Part shown: piece by piece, positions 1 through 7,835 of the stretch | How positions within the stretch are numbered: the stretch's first letter is position 1 | How the letters are laid out: each line of letters starts with the position of its first letter | Source of the DNA: Tessaracoccus lapidicaptus | GTDB lineage: Bacteria > Actinomycetota > Actinomycetes > Propionibacteriales > Propionibacteriaceae | Direction of reading: 5' to 3' | DNA: 45,842 bases | Assembly (NCBI RefSeq): GCF_001693815.1 | Contig: NZ_MBQD01000007.1 | Location: 1 to 45,842, forward strand | Program-made: the position numbers and the translations under genes | Notes under the pieces: model-generated | The model's database searches: none | What the model was told of the DNA's origin: nothing | Seen by the model: the letters and a program-made list of their open reading frames with translations, nothing else

Positions 1-2
1 CA

Positions 3-69
3 GGGCCATCGGTGTGAACTCCTTCACGGTGGTAGTTGGCGCTACAACCGAGGATCACGCCGATGGCCC
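3..69. repeat. Imperfect inverted repeat at window edge, possible IS end
   Basis: Arms at 3-17 and 55-69 (GGGCCATCGGTGTGA against TCACGCCGATGGCCC) are inverted copies with one mismatch, separated by 37 bp holding a smaller dyad around GTTG..CAAC. The symmetry suggests a terminator or the edge of an insertion sequence whose transposase would lie left of the window. No transposase is visible, so the IS reading is inference. Confidence 0.35.
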
Positions 70-132
70 CCTCCATCAGCTCAGGACACGCCCTCCCTGA
101 AACCCCACCACTCCACGGGACTCACACGAGGG

Positions 133-204
133 CCCCACCGCCGAAGGCGCGTGGGCGGCATCCCCCCGCTCCCTGAGGACCCCACCGCCGAAGGCGCGTG
201 GGCG
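133..204. repeat. Direct repeat, 25 bp, two copies
   Basis: An identical 25-bp sequence occurs at 133-157 and 180-204, 47 bp apart. Its core ACCGCCGAAGGCGCGTGGGC is itself partly self-complementary (GCC..GGC). It lies just left of the inverted repeat at 204-273 and the 45-bp tandem repeats, so 130-475 is one repeat-dense non-coding block. Confidence 0.6.
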
Positions 205-273
205 TCTCGAAGGGTCGTAACCCAGCCTGACACGCGGTCGCACTCGAAGGTGCCGGTCACGACCCTTCGAGAC
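204..273. repeat. Perfect 15-bp inverted repeat with 40-bp spacer
   Basis: GTCTCGAAGGGTCGT at 204-218 is repeated exactly in inverted orientation at 259-273. It can form a long stem-loop. It resembles the dispersed palindromic (REP-like) elements common between genes in high-GC actinobacteria. It sits between the 25-bp direct repeats and the 45-bp tandem array. Confidence 0.6.
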
Positions 274-275
274 GG

Positions 276-475
276 GCCGCGCCGCTCCGCGGGCGGCCCT
301 CCTCAGGGAACGGGAAACGAGCCGCGCCACTGCGCGGGCGGCCCTCCTCAGGGAACGGGAAACGAGCCGCGCCGCTGCGCGGGCGGCCCTCCTCAGGGAA
401 CGGGAAACGGGCCGCCCCGCTGCGCGGGCGGCCCTCCTCAGGGACCGGGGGGACGGCCCTCCTCAGGGACCGGTG
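276..475. repeat. Tandem repeat array, 45-bp unit, about 4.5 copies
   Basis: Units start at 276, 321, 366 and 411, with a degenerate partial copy to about 475. Each contains GGGCGGCCCTCCTCAGGGA followed by ACGGGAAACG. The first three differ at a few bases and the fourth diverges at its right end. Because 45 is a multiple of three the array stays open in several frames, but it lies beyond the stop of the LysR gene and has no convincing start site, so I read it as non-coding. Confidence 0.7.
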
Positions 476-1389
476 GAAGCCTGCGTCGAGGCGGCCACGT
501 CGACCAGGCGCCCCGCAATGCCGCGAGGAGACGGCCCGCCCATCCACACGGCTCGCAGCTCGCGCTCAATCGGCCCGCCCGCGACAGGGACCGCGAGCAC
601 CCGGCCGTCCATGAGCGCGCCGCGGACGGCGTGGTTGCTCAACACGGCGGGGCCGAGCCCAGCGGCAACCGCAGCCACGATGGCGGCGTTGCTCGACAAC
701 TGCGCCACCGGGGTGGCCCGCGTCGACACCCCCGCGCACGCGGCCGCCCGGTCGAGGAAGCGACGGGTCCCCGAGCCGGGCTCCCGCTCGACCAGCGGAG
801 TGGCGGCCAACTCCGAGACCGTCACCGCCCCGCGACGCTCGGCCCACGGGTGCTCCGGCGGAATGATCACCATCAGCCGGTCGCGGCCCACCAGACGGCT
901 CGACACGTCGTCGGGCACCTCCGGCGACTCGACGAACCCGACGGCCACCCGCGCGTGACGGACTGCCTCGATCACCGCGTCGGAGTTGAGGATCTCGAGT
1001 GAGACGGCGGCGTCGGGGTGTGCGCGCCGCAGCGCGGCGAGCCACACGGGCGCGAGGTACTCGGCGATCGTCATGCTCGCCGCCACCGTCACCGCTCCCC
1101 CGGCGGTGGCCGTCACCGCGCCGGCGCCCGCCATGAGCCGGTCCATGGCTTCGACCACCTCCCGCGCCCAGCCCACCACCAGCGCGCCCTCGGGCGTGAC
1201 GTCGGAGCCGGCCGCGCTGCGCCGCACGACGGCGAAGCCCAGCCGCCGCTCCAGCCCGGCCAGGGCGCGGCTGGCGTTGGACTGCGCCATGCCGATCTCC
1301 CGCGCCGCCGCGCCCAGCGATCCGTGCTCGGCGACGGCGACCAGCAGGCGCAGCGCCGGGAGGCCGGGCTCATCGGGAAAGATGGTCAT
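463..1389 (-). CDS. LysR-family transcriptional regulator
   Basis: This 308-residue protein has the usual LysR length. Residues 10-68 form the winged helix-turn-helix (LRLLVAVAEHGSLGAAAREI, then QSNASRALAGLERRLG). Residues about 90-300 are the periplasmic-binding-protein-like effector domain (VTVAASMTIAEYLAPVWL opening). It is divergent from a YeiH/UPF0324 membrane protein 70 bp away, the same pairing as E. coli yeiE-yeiH, so it probably controls that gene and itself. A perfect dyad overlaps its start codon. The C-terminus runs to the edge of the 45-bp repeats. The effector ligand cannot be read from sequence; a sulfur compound is only an analogy with related regulators. Confidence 0.85.
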   Translation of the reverse strand: MTIFPDEPGLPALRLLVAVAEHGSLGAAAREIGMAQSNASRALAGLERRLGFAVVRRSAAGSDVTPEGALVVGWAREVVEAMDRLMAGAGAVTATAGGAVTVAASMTIAEYLAPVWLAALRRAHPDAAVSLEILNSDAVIEAVRHARVAVGFVESPEVPDDVSSRLVGRDRLMVIIPPEHPWAERRGAVTVSELAATPLVEREPGSGTRRFLDRAAACAGVSTRATPVAQLSSNAAIVAAVAAGLGPAVLSNHAVRGALMDGRVLAVPVAGGPIERELRAVWMGGPSPRGIAGRLVDVAASTQASTGP

Positions 1390-1404
1390 ATCGCGATCAT
1401 ATGA
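1386..1404. promoter_or_regulatory. LysR-type operator candidate
   Basis: TCATAT-N7-ATATGA is a perfect inverted repeat fitting the LysR T-N11-A pattern. It overlaps the start codon of the LysR gene and lies about 55 bp before the divergent YeiH gene. Position and symmetry suggest autorepression and control of the neighbour; binding is inferred. Confidence 0.55.
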
Positions 1405-1459
1405 CCTGCTGCGCGGATCGGGTTACCGGCCGTGGGTCGATCGGGCGCACGGTAGCTGC

Positions 1460-2458
1460 GTGACCAGCTTCCGCGCCGCCATCCCTGGCCTTGCCGCCTG
1501 CCTGGCGGCCGCCGTTGCGTCCGTCGCGGTGAGCCGGGTCGTCCCGCTCGCCAGTCCGCTGCTGGTGGCGATCCTCGCGGGCGTCGCCTGGCGGACGGCA
1601 CGCGCCACGACGGCGTCCTGGGCCCCCGGGGTGGGCGTGGCCGGCCGGCAGTTGCTGCGCGCGGGAATCGTGCTGCTGGGCCTGCAGGTGTCGCTGGTGA
1701 CGGTGGTGGGTCTCGGACCGGCGACGCTCACGCTGGTCGCCGCGGCCGTGGGCGTGACCTTCGCCACCACCGCCTGGCTGGGGCGGCGGCTGGGTCTGGG
1801 CGCGGAACAGTCGCTGCTGGTGGCCGCGGGCTTCTCCATCTGCGGTGCCGCGGCGGTCGCGGCTGCTGAAGGCGTGACCGACTCCGACGAGGAGGAGGTG
1901 GCCACGGCCGTGGCCCTGGTGGTGGTGTTCGGCACGGGGATGATCGTCGCGTTGCCGCTGCTCGCGACGGTCCTGGGGCTGACTCCGACCGCGGCCGGGC
2001 TGTGGATCGGCGCCTCCACGCACGAGGTGGCGCAGGTGGTCGCGGCCGCGGGCCTCGTGGGGGCGGAATCCCTCGGTGTGGCGGTGACGGTGAAGCTCGC
2101 CCGGGTGGCGCTGCTGGCGCCGGTCATGGGGGTCCTCGCGGGCCGGGAGCGGCGCCGGCTGCGCGCCCTGCCGGGCGCCGGTGCCCGCGACCTGCGGCTG
2201 CCGCCCGTCGTCCCGCTCTTCGTCGTGGGGTTTCTGGCGGCCATGGCCGCGCGGACCGTCGGGCTCGTGCCGGAGTCCGCGCTCACGGTCCTGGGCCAGG
2301 TCCAGCAACTCCTGCTGGCCGCGGCGATGTTCGCCCTCGGGTTGGGGGTGGACCTGCGCGCGTTGGCGACCGTGGGGCGACGTCCGCTCCTGCTCGGCGC
2401 GGCTGCCACGCTCCTCATCGGCTCGATCGGGCTCGCCGGCGCCGTCGCGATCGCCTAG
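1460..2458 (+). CDS. YeiH/UPF0324 family putative anion exporter
   Basis: This 332-residue, strongly hydrophobic protein has about 10 predicted membrane spans. Family hallmarks are LLRAGIVLLGLQVSL near residue 65, GFSICGAAAVAAAEG near 120 and ASTHEVAQVVAAAGL near 180. Members have been called putative sulfate exporters, but transport activity is poorly documented. The GTG at 1460 was chosen because the conserved N-terminus (PGLAACLAAAVASV) starts right after it; no strong ribosome site is seen. It pairs with the divergent LysR gene, with a LysR-type dyad between. It is complete and of normal length. Confidence 0.85.
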   Translation: MTSFRAAIPGLAACLAAAVASVAVSRVVPLASPLLVAILAGVAWRTARATTASWAPGVGVAGRQLLRAGIVLLGLQVSLVTVVGLGPATLTLVAAAVGVTFATTAWLGRRLGLGAEQSLLVAAGFSICGAAAVAAAEGVTDSDEEEVATAVALVVVFGTGMIVALPLLATVLGLTPTAAGLWIGASTHEVAQVVAAAGLVGAESLGVAVTVKLARVALLAPVMGVLAGRERRRLRALPGAGARDLRLPPVVPLFVVGFLAAMAARTVGLVPESALTVLGQVQQLLLAAAMFALGLGVDLRALATVGRRPLLLGAAATLLIGSIGLAGAVAIA

Positions 2459-2507
2459 CTGGTTGAAGCGGGGAGCCCTCCCGGGGCCGAACATCTGCGG
2501 ACACGAA

Positions 2508-2542
2508 CGAAGGCCGAGCATTGATTCAATGCCCGGCCTTCG
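2508..2542. terminator. 35-nt near-perfect palindrome, likely terminator
   Basis: CGAAGGCCGAGCATTGA (2508-2524) and TCAATGCCCGGCCTTCG (2526-2542) form a 17-bp stem with one mismatch. It lies 50 bp after the YeiH stop. Neither side has a T-tract, so it could be a factor-dependent terminator or a stand-alone palindromic element. Confidence 0.5.
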
Positions 2543-2813
2543 CAATGTGTTCGGGGGAGGACGGCTCCCGGACTCGAATGGCTCTGAGACCTACCCGTCC
2601 GTCTCGGCGGGTGTCGGCGATGATCGTCGGCAATACATCTGGAAACCACTCGACCGCTTCGTCCATCTCTACGTCTCCTAGTGGATCTGCTTCGATGGCT
2701 TCTGCGTACCCACCATTAGACGCCTCCCGCGGCACCGGCACAAGAGCCGGAACAGAAGAATCTCCTGAGATTTTCTTACGCTGCCCGGAGTGTCGCTTGA
2801 CAGGCGTCGACAC
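2526..2813 (-). CDS. Doubtful small hypothetical protein or remnant
   Basis: A 95-codon frame opens with GTG at 2813 and stops inside the palindrome at 2526. The encoded peptide has charged, ordered-looking segments such as DVEMDEAVEWFPDVLPTII near residues 47-64. Base composition is clearly lower in GC than either neighbour, with codons such as AGA, CTA, TTA and GCA that are rare elsewhere in the window. I do not recognise a family. It lies 23 bp downstream of the orphan gene at 2837-3457 on the same strand, so it could be cotranscribed. No clear ribosome site is seen. It could equally be a decayed fragment of a transferred gene. Confidence 0.25.
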   Translation of the reverse strand: MSTPVKRHSGQRKKISGDSSVPALVPVPREASNGGYAEAIEADPLGDVEMDEAVEWFPDVLPTIIADTRRDGRVGLRAIRVREPSSPEHIAKAGH

Positions 2814-2836
2814 AGCGCCGACGGAGGCGCACCGGG

Positions 2837-3457
2837 TCAGAGGGACGCCTCGGGAGGCACGAAGCGGGCCACCTCCGCCAAATCCAGGTCGGCCTCCGGA
2901 AGCTCCACGTCGAGCTCGCGGCCCCGCCACCAGAACAGCGTGGCGTGATCCTCCCAGTCGAAGATCCCACACACCCCCCGGCACCCCTCCAGCAGGCCCA
3001 CCATCACCCGGCGCACCGACTCGGATTCGGAGAACATCGCGCTCATCTTCGAGCCGGTCGTGCCGAACTCGAACAGCACCAGGTCGTCGGACCCTCCCGC
3101 GGCCCAGTCCCCCATGTGCCGGTGCAGGGTCAGGTAGATGTAGCCGATCTCGTGGCGACCGTGCGCGTCCAGCCGCGGGTCGTCGCGCTGGTACCACCGG
3201 ATCGCATCGTCGGGCTCGAAGGCCAGGACGATCGCGAAGTTCCACTCCGGGGTGGGGTCGTCCCACCACAGGTGCGACGGCGTCCCGGCCGTCGCCCGGA
3301 ACGGCAGGGCCTCGGCGCGGTACGGGATGTCGCCGGGGGCCGGAACCTCCACGGACGTCTCGCCGGGTCGGCCCGGCGAGATGCCGGCCAGCCGGCCGAG
3401 GGCGTCCATCTCCGCGTCGCGCTCGACGAACAGCAGGTAGCGGTAGTCGAGGCCCAC
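2837..3457 (-). CDS. Hypothetical cytoplasmic protein, 206 aa
   Basis: A GTG start at 3457 is preceded by a strong ribosome site (GGAGGTGATC). The protein starts GLDYRYLLFVERDAEMDALG and has no signal peptide or membrane span. It is rich in aromatic residues and acidic (WWDDPTPEWNFAIVLAFEPD around 66-85, then FDWEDHATLFWWRG near 167-180). I recognise no catalytic motif. The compact, acidic, Trp-rich composition resembles small immunity-type proteins, but no toxin partner is adjacent, so this is only a comparison. It is divergent from the membrane protein at 3614. Confidence 0.7.
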   Translation of the reverse strand: MGLDYRYLLFVERDAEMDALGRLAGISPGRPGETSVEVPAPGDIPYRAEALPFRATAGTPSHLWWDDPTPEWNFAIVLAFEPDDAIRWYQRDDPRLDAHGRHEIGYIYLTLHRHMGDWAAGGSDDLVLFEFGTTGSKMSAMFSESESVRRVMVGLLEGCRGVCGIFDWEDHATLFWWRGRELDVELPEADLDLAEVARFVPPEASL

Positions 3458-3613
3458 GGCCGATCACCTCCCTGCGCCGCCGTCGCAGTCCGAACCTCCC
3501 ACGGAGGCGGCTGACCCGAGCCTAACGCGGTCGGGGGCGCCGCTGGGCGGTTCCCGTGCGGGCCCGGCGTCCCGGGTGGATCATGAGGGTGAGGGTCAAG
3601 GAAGGCCACAGCC

Positions 3614-4333
3614 ATGAGCAGCTCTGGATCCATACGTGCGAGCATGGCTGCACGTCGAGTTCCCGCCCGTCCGGCACCCGGGCGGCGCTCCCGGTTGCTG
3701 TGGGGCGTCCTGCTGGGGATGTCGGTCCTGGTGTTCGTAGGCGGCTACCTGGTGACGAGGCCCCCGTCGAGCTATGAGGCGGTGGCCGGGCCGTCGGAGC
3801 AGGGCGTCAACACCGAGGGGGTGTTCCGGCCCGGCGGCTACATCGACATCGAGTTCCACCCCGGCATCGCCTCCATCCGCGGTCACTACCGCGGCACCGC
3901 GCAGATCCGTCTGTACCAAGGCGGCGACTCGAGTGACGCCTGGCTCGACGTGCAGATGCCGATCGGGAAGGACTGGCCCAACTCGTTCTCCGGGGACCCG
4001 GACGAGGAGGACTTCACCGTCGAACACCGGGTCTATCTCCCTGACGACGAGGTCCACCCGGGTCGGGCGGAACTCGTCCTCAACTACCAGCTCTTCTACC
4101 CGGTGGATGCCGGGCCCGGGTCGGCGCTGACCAGCTACTTCAAGGACGCCTCGGGCCGCGAGCACGTCAGCGTGCCCGTCGAGCTGTCGGCCGAACGCCT
4201 CTCACCCGCCGAGGTGGCGTGGCTGGACAGGGTCAGCGCGTGGTCACCGGTCCTCGACACGGCGGCGGCAGTGGCGCTCGTCGTCGGCATCTCGTCGCTC
4301 TTCATGCTGGCGATCAGGAGGCCGAAGCGCTGA
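3614..4333 (+). CDS. Hypothetical bitopic membrane protein
   Basis: This 239-residue protein begins after AAGGAAGG, 8 nt before the ATG. An Arg-rich cytoplasmic N-terminus leads into a membrane span at residues 29-50 (LLWGVLLGMSVLVFVGGYLV). A hydrophilic domain of about 155 residues follows, then a second span near 213-233 (AAAVALVVGISSLFMLAI) and a basic tail (RRPKR). Both termini should be cytoplasmic with the central domain outside. That domain looks beta-rich (GGYIDIEFHPGIASIRGHY). I do not recognise a family or function. Its stop is 9 bp from the stop of the convergent MFS gene. Confidence 0.7.
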   Translation: MSSSGSIRASMAARRVPARPAPGRRSRLLWGVLLGMSVLVFVGGYLVTRPPSSYEAVAGPSEQGVNTEGVFRPGGYIDIEFHPGIASIRGHYRGTAQIRLYQGGDSSDAWLDVQMPIGKDWPNSFSGDPDEEDFTVEHRVYLPDDEVHPGRAELVLNYQLFYPVDAGPGSALTSYFKDASGREHVSVPVELSAERLSPAEVAWLDRVSAWSPVLDTAAAVALVVGISSLFMLAIRRPKR

Positions 4334-4342
4334 GCCGCCTCG

Positions 4343-5608
4343 TCACGCCCCGGGGGCAGACGGCCGGTGGGTCGCCGCGCCGAGCGCGGCCGCCACCGCG
4401 CCCACCGCCGCCAACGCGGGGATGAGCGTGAACGCCAGGTGCACCCCGACGGCGTCCGCCAGCACGCCCAGCACGAACGGCACCACCGCCACCGCGACAC
4501 CGAGCGCCACCATGATCAGCCCCTGCGCCGAGTCCTTCGACCCACGCGCCGTGGAGAGCATCAGGCTGGCCGCGAACGGATACAGCAGGCCGCAGCCCAT
4601 CCCGGCGACGGCGAGGCCCAGCACCGCGACCGTCGGCGACGTCGCCAGCCACAACACGAGCCAGCCGAGTGCGTTGACCCCGAACGCCGCGACCACCAGC
4701 CTGGCCGGCGCCCACCTCGCCGTGAACCACCAGGACACCAGCCGCGACGTCGCCATCCCGCCGACGAAGGCCGCCGTCGCGGCCGCCGCGACGGCCGTAC
4801 CCGCCGACGTGCGCTCCGTGATGAGGGTGAGCGCCCAGAACGTCGTGGCGCTCTCGATGGCCACGCCGAGCAGCGCCGCCAGCAGGAACCACCAGCCCGA
4901 CGGCGGCAGCTGCCGCACCGCGCGCCGCAGCACTCCCCCACCCGCCGGTCCTGCCTCCGCGGGACCGGGCCCGGCCGCCGCCGTCCGCGGACCCCGGGGA
5001 GTCATGCCGCGCGACGCCGGCATCCGAAGCCAGATCACGATCGCGGCGACGCCGAGCGGGACGGTCGACAGCACCACCGGCCGCCAGCCGAAGCCCGCCG
5101 CGACACTCGCGCCGATCGCCACCGGCCCCAGCAGCCCCACCAGGGTGCCCAGGCCGTTCGCGGTGGTCACGGCGTCCGCGGGGCGCGGCGAGTGGTAGAC
5201 CACGAGTCCGGTCTGGGCCGCCGCGATGGCCATGTTCCCGCCGACGGCCAGCACCACCGTCGCGGTCAGCGTCCCCGGTAGCGACGACAGCAGCGCCAAC
5301 CCCGCCGCGCCCACCGCCACGAGCGCGGCGCCCAGCACCAGCGCCCCCCGCCGCCCGAGCACCCCGACGACGGCGGCCAGCGCCCCACCCGCCAGGGCCG
5401 TCCCGGCGGCCATGGCCGTGCCGTGCAGCCCGATCTGCGCCGCGGTGAACCCCACCTCGCGGCCCAGGATCTGGATCACCGGGCCGAACGCGTAGAGCAG
5501 CCATCCCCAGAGCAGGAAGGCGCCGTACATCCCCAGGCTGAAGCGGTCGAACCGGCGGGGCTCCGTCGCGCTCGCGAGGGCGGTCGGCACGTCATCCGGG
5601 AGGGTCAC
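4343..5608 (-). CDS. MFS transporter
   Basis: This 421-residue protein has about 12 hydrophobic spans in two six-span halves with a cytoplasmic linker near residues 205-225 rich in Pro and Ala. The N-terminal half has a loop with GVLGRRGALVLGAALVAVGA, like the MFS motif-A region between spans 2 and 3. Length is normal for the superfamily. The substrate is not evident, and neighbours do not help: convergent with an orphan membrane gene, and separated by a terminator from leuD. Opening acidic and Arg residues (TEPRRFDRFSLGMYG) mark the cytoplasmic N-terminus. Confidence 0.85.
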   Translation of the reverse strand: MTLPDDVPTALASATEPRRFDRFSLGMYGAFLLWGWLLYAFGPVIQILGREVGFTAAQIGLHGTAMAAGTALAGGALAAVVGVLGRRGALVLGAALVAVGAAGLALLSSLPGTLTATVVLAVGGNMAIAAAQTGLVVYHSPRPADAVTTANGLGTLVGLLGPVAIGASVAAGFGWRPVVLSTVPLGVAAIVIWLRMPASRGMTPRGPRTAAAGPGPAEAGPAGGGVLRRAVRQLPPSGWWFLLAALLGVAIESATTFWALTLITERTSAGTAVAAAATAAFVGGMATSRLVSWWFTARWAPARLVVAAFGVNALGWLVLWLATSPTVAVLGLAVAGMGCGLLYPFAASLMLSTARGSKDSAQGLIMVALGVAVAVVPFVLGVLADAVGVHLAFTLIPALAAVGAVAAALGAATHRPSAPGA

Positions 5609-5638
5609 AGTCGAAGTGTAGGGACCGCCGACAGCGAC

Positions 5639-5675
5639 GCGGCGCGGGCACCAGTCTCGCTGATGCCCGCGCCGC
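5639..5675 (-). terminator. Terminator hairpin after leuD
   Basis: GCGGCGCGGGCA (5639-5650) pairs perfectly with TGCCCGCGCCGC (5664-5675) across a 13-nt loop, 17 bp past the leuD stop. No long T-run follows, as is common in high-GC actinobacteria. Confidence 0.7.
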
Positions 5676-5692
5676 GCGGTGTGGATGACTCG

Positions 5693-6310
5693 TCAGGCGA
5701 CGGTGTCGGCCGTCCTCGCCGGCAGCGTCTTCGGCTTGAACGACGGCCGGGTGGCCTCGTAGGCCGCGATGTCGCCCTCGTGCTGCAGCGTCATCGAGAT
5801 GTCGTCGAGACCCTCGAGCAGGCGGTGCCGCGTGAAGTCGTCGATCTCGAACGGGATCTGCGTGCCGTCGGCGAGGACGACCCGGCGCTCGACGAGGTCG
5901 ACCTCGATCTCCTGGCCCGGGTTCGCCTCGATGTAGTCCCAGATCCGGTCCACCGTCTGCTCGCTGACGACACCCACGACGAGGCCGGCCTTGCCGGCGT
6001 TGTTGCGGAAGATGTCGCCGAAGCGGGCCCCGATGATCGCCTTGAAACCGTAGTTCTGCAGCGCCCACACGGCGTGCTCACGCGACGATCCGGTGCCGAA
6101 GTCCGGGCCCGGCACCAGGATGGAACCGTTGCGGAACGCGTCCTGGTTCAGCACGAACTCGGGGTCGTTGCGCCAGGCGGCGAACAGGCCGTCCTCGAAG
6201 CCGGTGCGGGTGATCCGCTTGAGGTAGACGGCGGGGATGATCTGGTCGGTGTCGACGTTGCTGCGGCGCAGCGGCACGGGCACGCCGACGTGACGGGAAA
6301 ACTTCTCCAT
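5693..6310 (-). CDS. leuD: 3-isopropylmalate dehydratase small subunit LeuD
   Basis: This 205-residue protein is the swivelling subunit of isopropylmalate isomerase, which moves the hydroxyl of 2-isopropylmalate in leucine synthesis and, in the citramalate route, converts citramalate to 3-methylmalate. Diagnostic sequences are [18 protein letters not shown] near residues 15-32 and [18 protein letters not shown] near 68-85. The ATG at 6310 was chosen over an upstream in-frame start because family members begin MEKF and GAGGAG lies just before it. It follows leuC by 13 bp and is surely cotranscribed. It is complete, of normal length. Confidence 0.97.
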   Translation of the reverse strand: MEKFSRHVGVPVPLRRSNVDTDQIIPAVYLKRITRTGFEDGLFAAWRNDPEFVLNQDAFRNGSILVPGPDFGTGSSREHAVWALQNYGFKAIIGARFGDIFRNNAGKAGLVVGVVSEQTVDRIWDYIEANPGQEIEVDLVERRVVLADGTQIPFEIDDFTRHRLLEGLDDISMTLQHEGDIAAYEATRPSFKPKTLPARTADTVA

Positions 6311-6323
6311 GATGCGGGGCTCC

Positions 6324-7727
6324 TCAGGCTGAGAGGTCGGCGGGGGCGGACAGGTGGCCGGTGATGGCGGTGGCGGCGGCGACCGGCGGCGACACCAGGT
6401 GCGTGCGGCCGCCCTTGCCCTGGCGGCCCTCGAAGTTGCGGTTCGACGTCGAGGCCGCCCGCTCACCCGGCTGCAGCTGGTCGGGGTTCATGCCGAGGCA
6501 CATCGAGCAGCCGGCGGCGCGCCACTCGGCGCCGAAGTCCAGGAACACCTTGTCCAGGCCCTCGGCCTCCGCCTGGAGCCGCACCCGGGCCGAGCCCGGC
6601 ACGACCAGCATGCGCACGCCGTCGGCGATGCGGCGGCCCTTGAGCACCGACGCCGCCAGGCGCAGGTCCTCGATGCGGCCGTTAGTGCAGGAGCCCAGGA
6701 AGACGGTGTCGACCTTGATGTCGCGCATCGGGGTGCCCGGCGTCAGGGCCATGTACTCCAGCGCGCGGCGGGCCGTGGCCTGCTCGACGTCGGACTCGAA
6801 GTCCTCCGGGTTCGGGACAACGGCGCCCAGCGGCACGCCGTGGCCCGGGTTGGTGCCCCAGGTGACGAAGGGGGTGAGCTGGGTGGCGTCGATGTCGACC
6901 TCGACGTCGAACGTGGCGTCGTCGTCGGTGCGCAGCGTCTTCCAGTACTCGACGGCGGCGTCCCAGTCCTCGCCCTCCGGCGCGTGCGGCCGGCCCTTGA
7001 GGTAGGCGAAGGTCGTCTCGTCGGGGGCCATCATGCCCGCCTTAGCGCCCCACTCGATGGACATGTTGCAGATCGTCATCCGGCCCTCCATCGAGAGCGC
7101 CTCGACGGTCGAGCCGCGGTACTCGACGATGTAGCCCTGGCCGCCGCCGGTGCCGACCTTCGCGATCAGCGCCAGCACGACGTCCTTGGCGGTGACGCCG
7201 TCGGGCAGCTCGCCGTTGATGTTGACCGCCATGGTCTTGGGCTTCTTCTGCGGCAGCGTCTGGGTGGCCAGCACGTGCTCCACCTCGGAGGTGCCGATGC
7301 CGAAGGCCAGCGCGCCGAACGCGCCGTGGGTGGAGGTGTGCGAGTCGCCGCAGACGATCGTCATGCCCGGCTGGGTGACGCCCAGCTGGGGGCCGATGAT
7401 GTGCACGACGCCCTGGTCGCGGTCACCCAGCGAGTGGATGCGGACCCCGAAGTCCTTGGCGTTCTGCCGCAGCGTCTCGACCTGCTTGCGCGAGGTGGGC
7501 TCTGCGATGGGCTTGAGGATGTCGAGGGTGGGGGTGTTGTGGTCCTCGGTGGCCAGGGTCAGGTCCGGCCGGCGGACGGGGCGGCCCGCGAGCCGCAGCC
7601 CCTCGAACGCCTGCGGGCTGGTCACCTCGTGGACCAGATGCAGGTCGATGTAGAGCAGGTCAGGCTCTCCCTCGGCCGTGCGGACGACGTGCGCGTCCCA
7701 TACCTTCTCGCTCAGGGTCTTGCCCAT
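6324..7727 (-). CDS. leuC: 3-isopropylmalate dehydratase large subunit LeuC
   Basis: This 467-residue protein is the catalytic aconitase-family subunit that binds a [4Fe-4S] cluster. Cluster cysteines are visible in FLGSCTNGR (near 350) and [12 protein letters not shown] (near 408). The N-terminus [12 protein letters not shown] and the segment [20 protein letters not shown] (near 132) are typical. The ATG at 7727 follows GAGAAGAGGA; an in-frame codon six residues upstream is less likely. It forms an operon with leuD. The divergent IclR gene is 108 bp away, with operator and promoter elements between them. With cimA nearby the enzyme probably serves both leucine and isoleucine synthesis. Confidence 0.97.
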   Translation of the reverse strand: MGKTLSEKVWDAHVVRTAEGEPDLLYIDLHLVHEVTSPQAFEGLRLAGRPVRRPDLTLATEDHNTPTLDILKPIAEPTSRKQVETLRQNAKDFGVRIHSLGDRDQGVVHIIGPQLGVTQPGMTIVCGDSHTSTHGAFGALAFGIGTSEVEHVLATQTLPQKKPKTMAVNINGELPDGVTAKDVVLALIAKVGTGGGQGYIVEYRGSTVEALSMEGRMTICNMSIEWGAKAGMMAPDETTFAYLKGRPHAPEGEDWDAAVEYWKTLRTDDDATFDVEVDIDATQLTPFVTWGTNPGHGVPLGAVVPNPEDFESDVEQATARRALEYMALTPGTPMRDIKVDTVFLGSCTNGRIEDLRLAASVLKGRRIADGVRMLVVPGSARVRLQAEAEGLDKVFLDFGAEWRAAGCSMCLGMNPDQLQPGERAASTSNRNFEGRQGKGGRTHLVSPPVAAATAITGHLSAPADLSA

Positions 7728-7769
7728 GGGTCCTCTTCTCGACAAACGATGCCTTCAAAAGCTGCGCCA

Positions 7770-7797
7770 AGTATGTCCGAGGACACGCGCGGATCCA
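7770..7797 (-). promoter_or_regulatory. Candidate leuCD promoter
   Basis: Reading leftward, TGGATC (7797-7792), a 16-bp spacer and CATACT (7775-7770) make a plausible -35/-10 pair, giving a leader of roughly 35 nt before leuC. The operator at 7807-7819 lies just upstream of the -35, an activator-type position. A second small dyad, TGTCCGAGGACA, sits at 7774-7785. Weak -35 match. Confidence 0.4.
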
Positions 7798-7806
7798 GTT
7801 TGCATG

Positions 7807-7819
7807 TCCACAATGTGGA
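7807..7819. promoter_or_regulatory. IclR-type operator between iclR and leuC
   Basis: TCCACAATGTGGA is a perfect 13-bp palindrome in the divergent intergenic region. Relative to the iclR promoter it falls between -35 and -10, a repressing position; relative to leuC it is upstream of the -35. LtbR/NdgR/AreB regulators are known to act on leuCD from this kind of site. Binding here is inferred. Confidence 0.6.
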
Positions 7820-7835
7820 TTGTTAATCTCACGAT

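Noticed and set aside
276-475. CRISPR-like array
   Set aside because: The units are contiguous 45-bp repeats without unique spacers and no cas genes are present.
2555-2640. tRNA or tRNA remnant (GGACTCGAATGG resembles a T-loop on the other strand)
   Set aside because: No pairing T-stem, acceptor stem or anticodon arm could be found around it.
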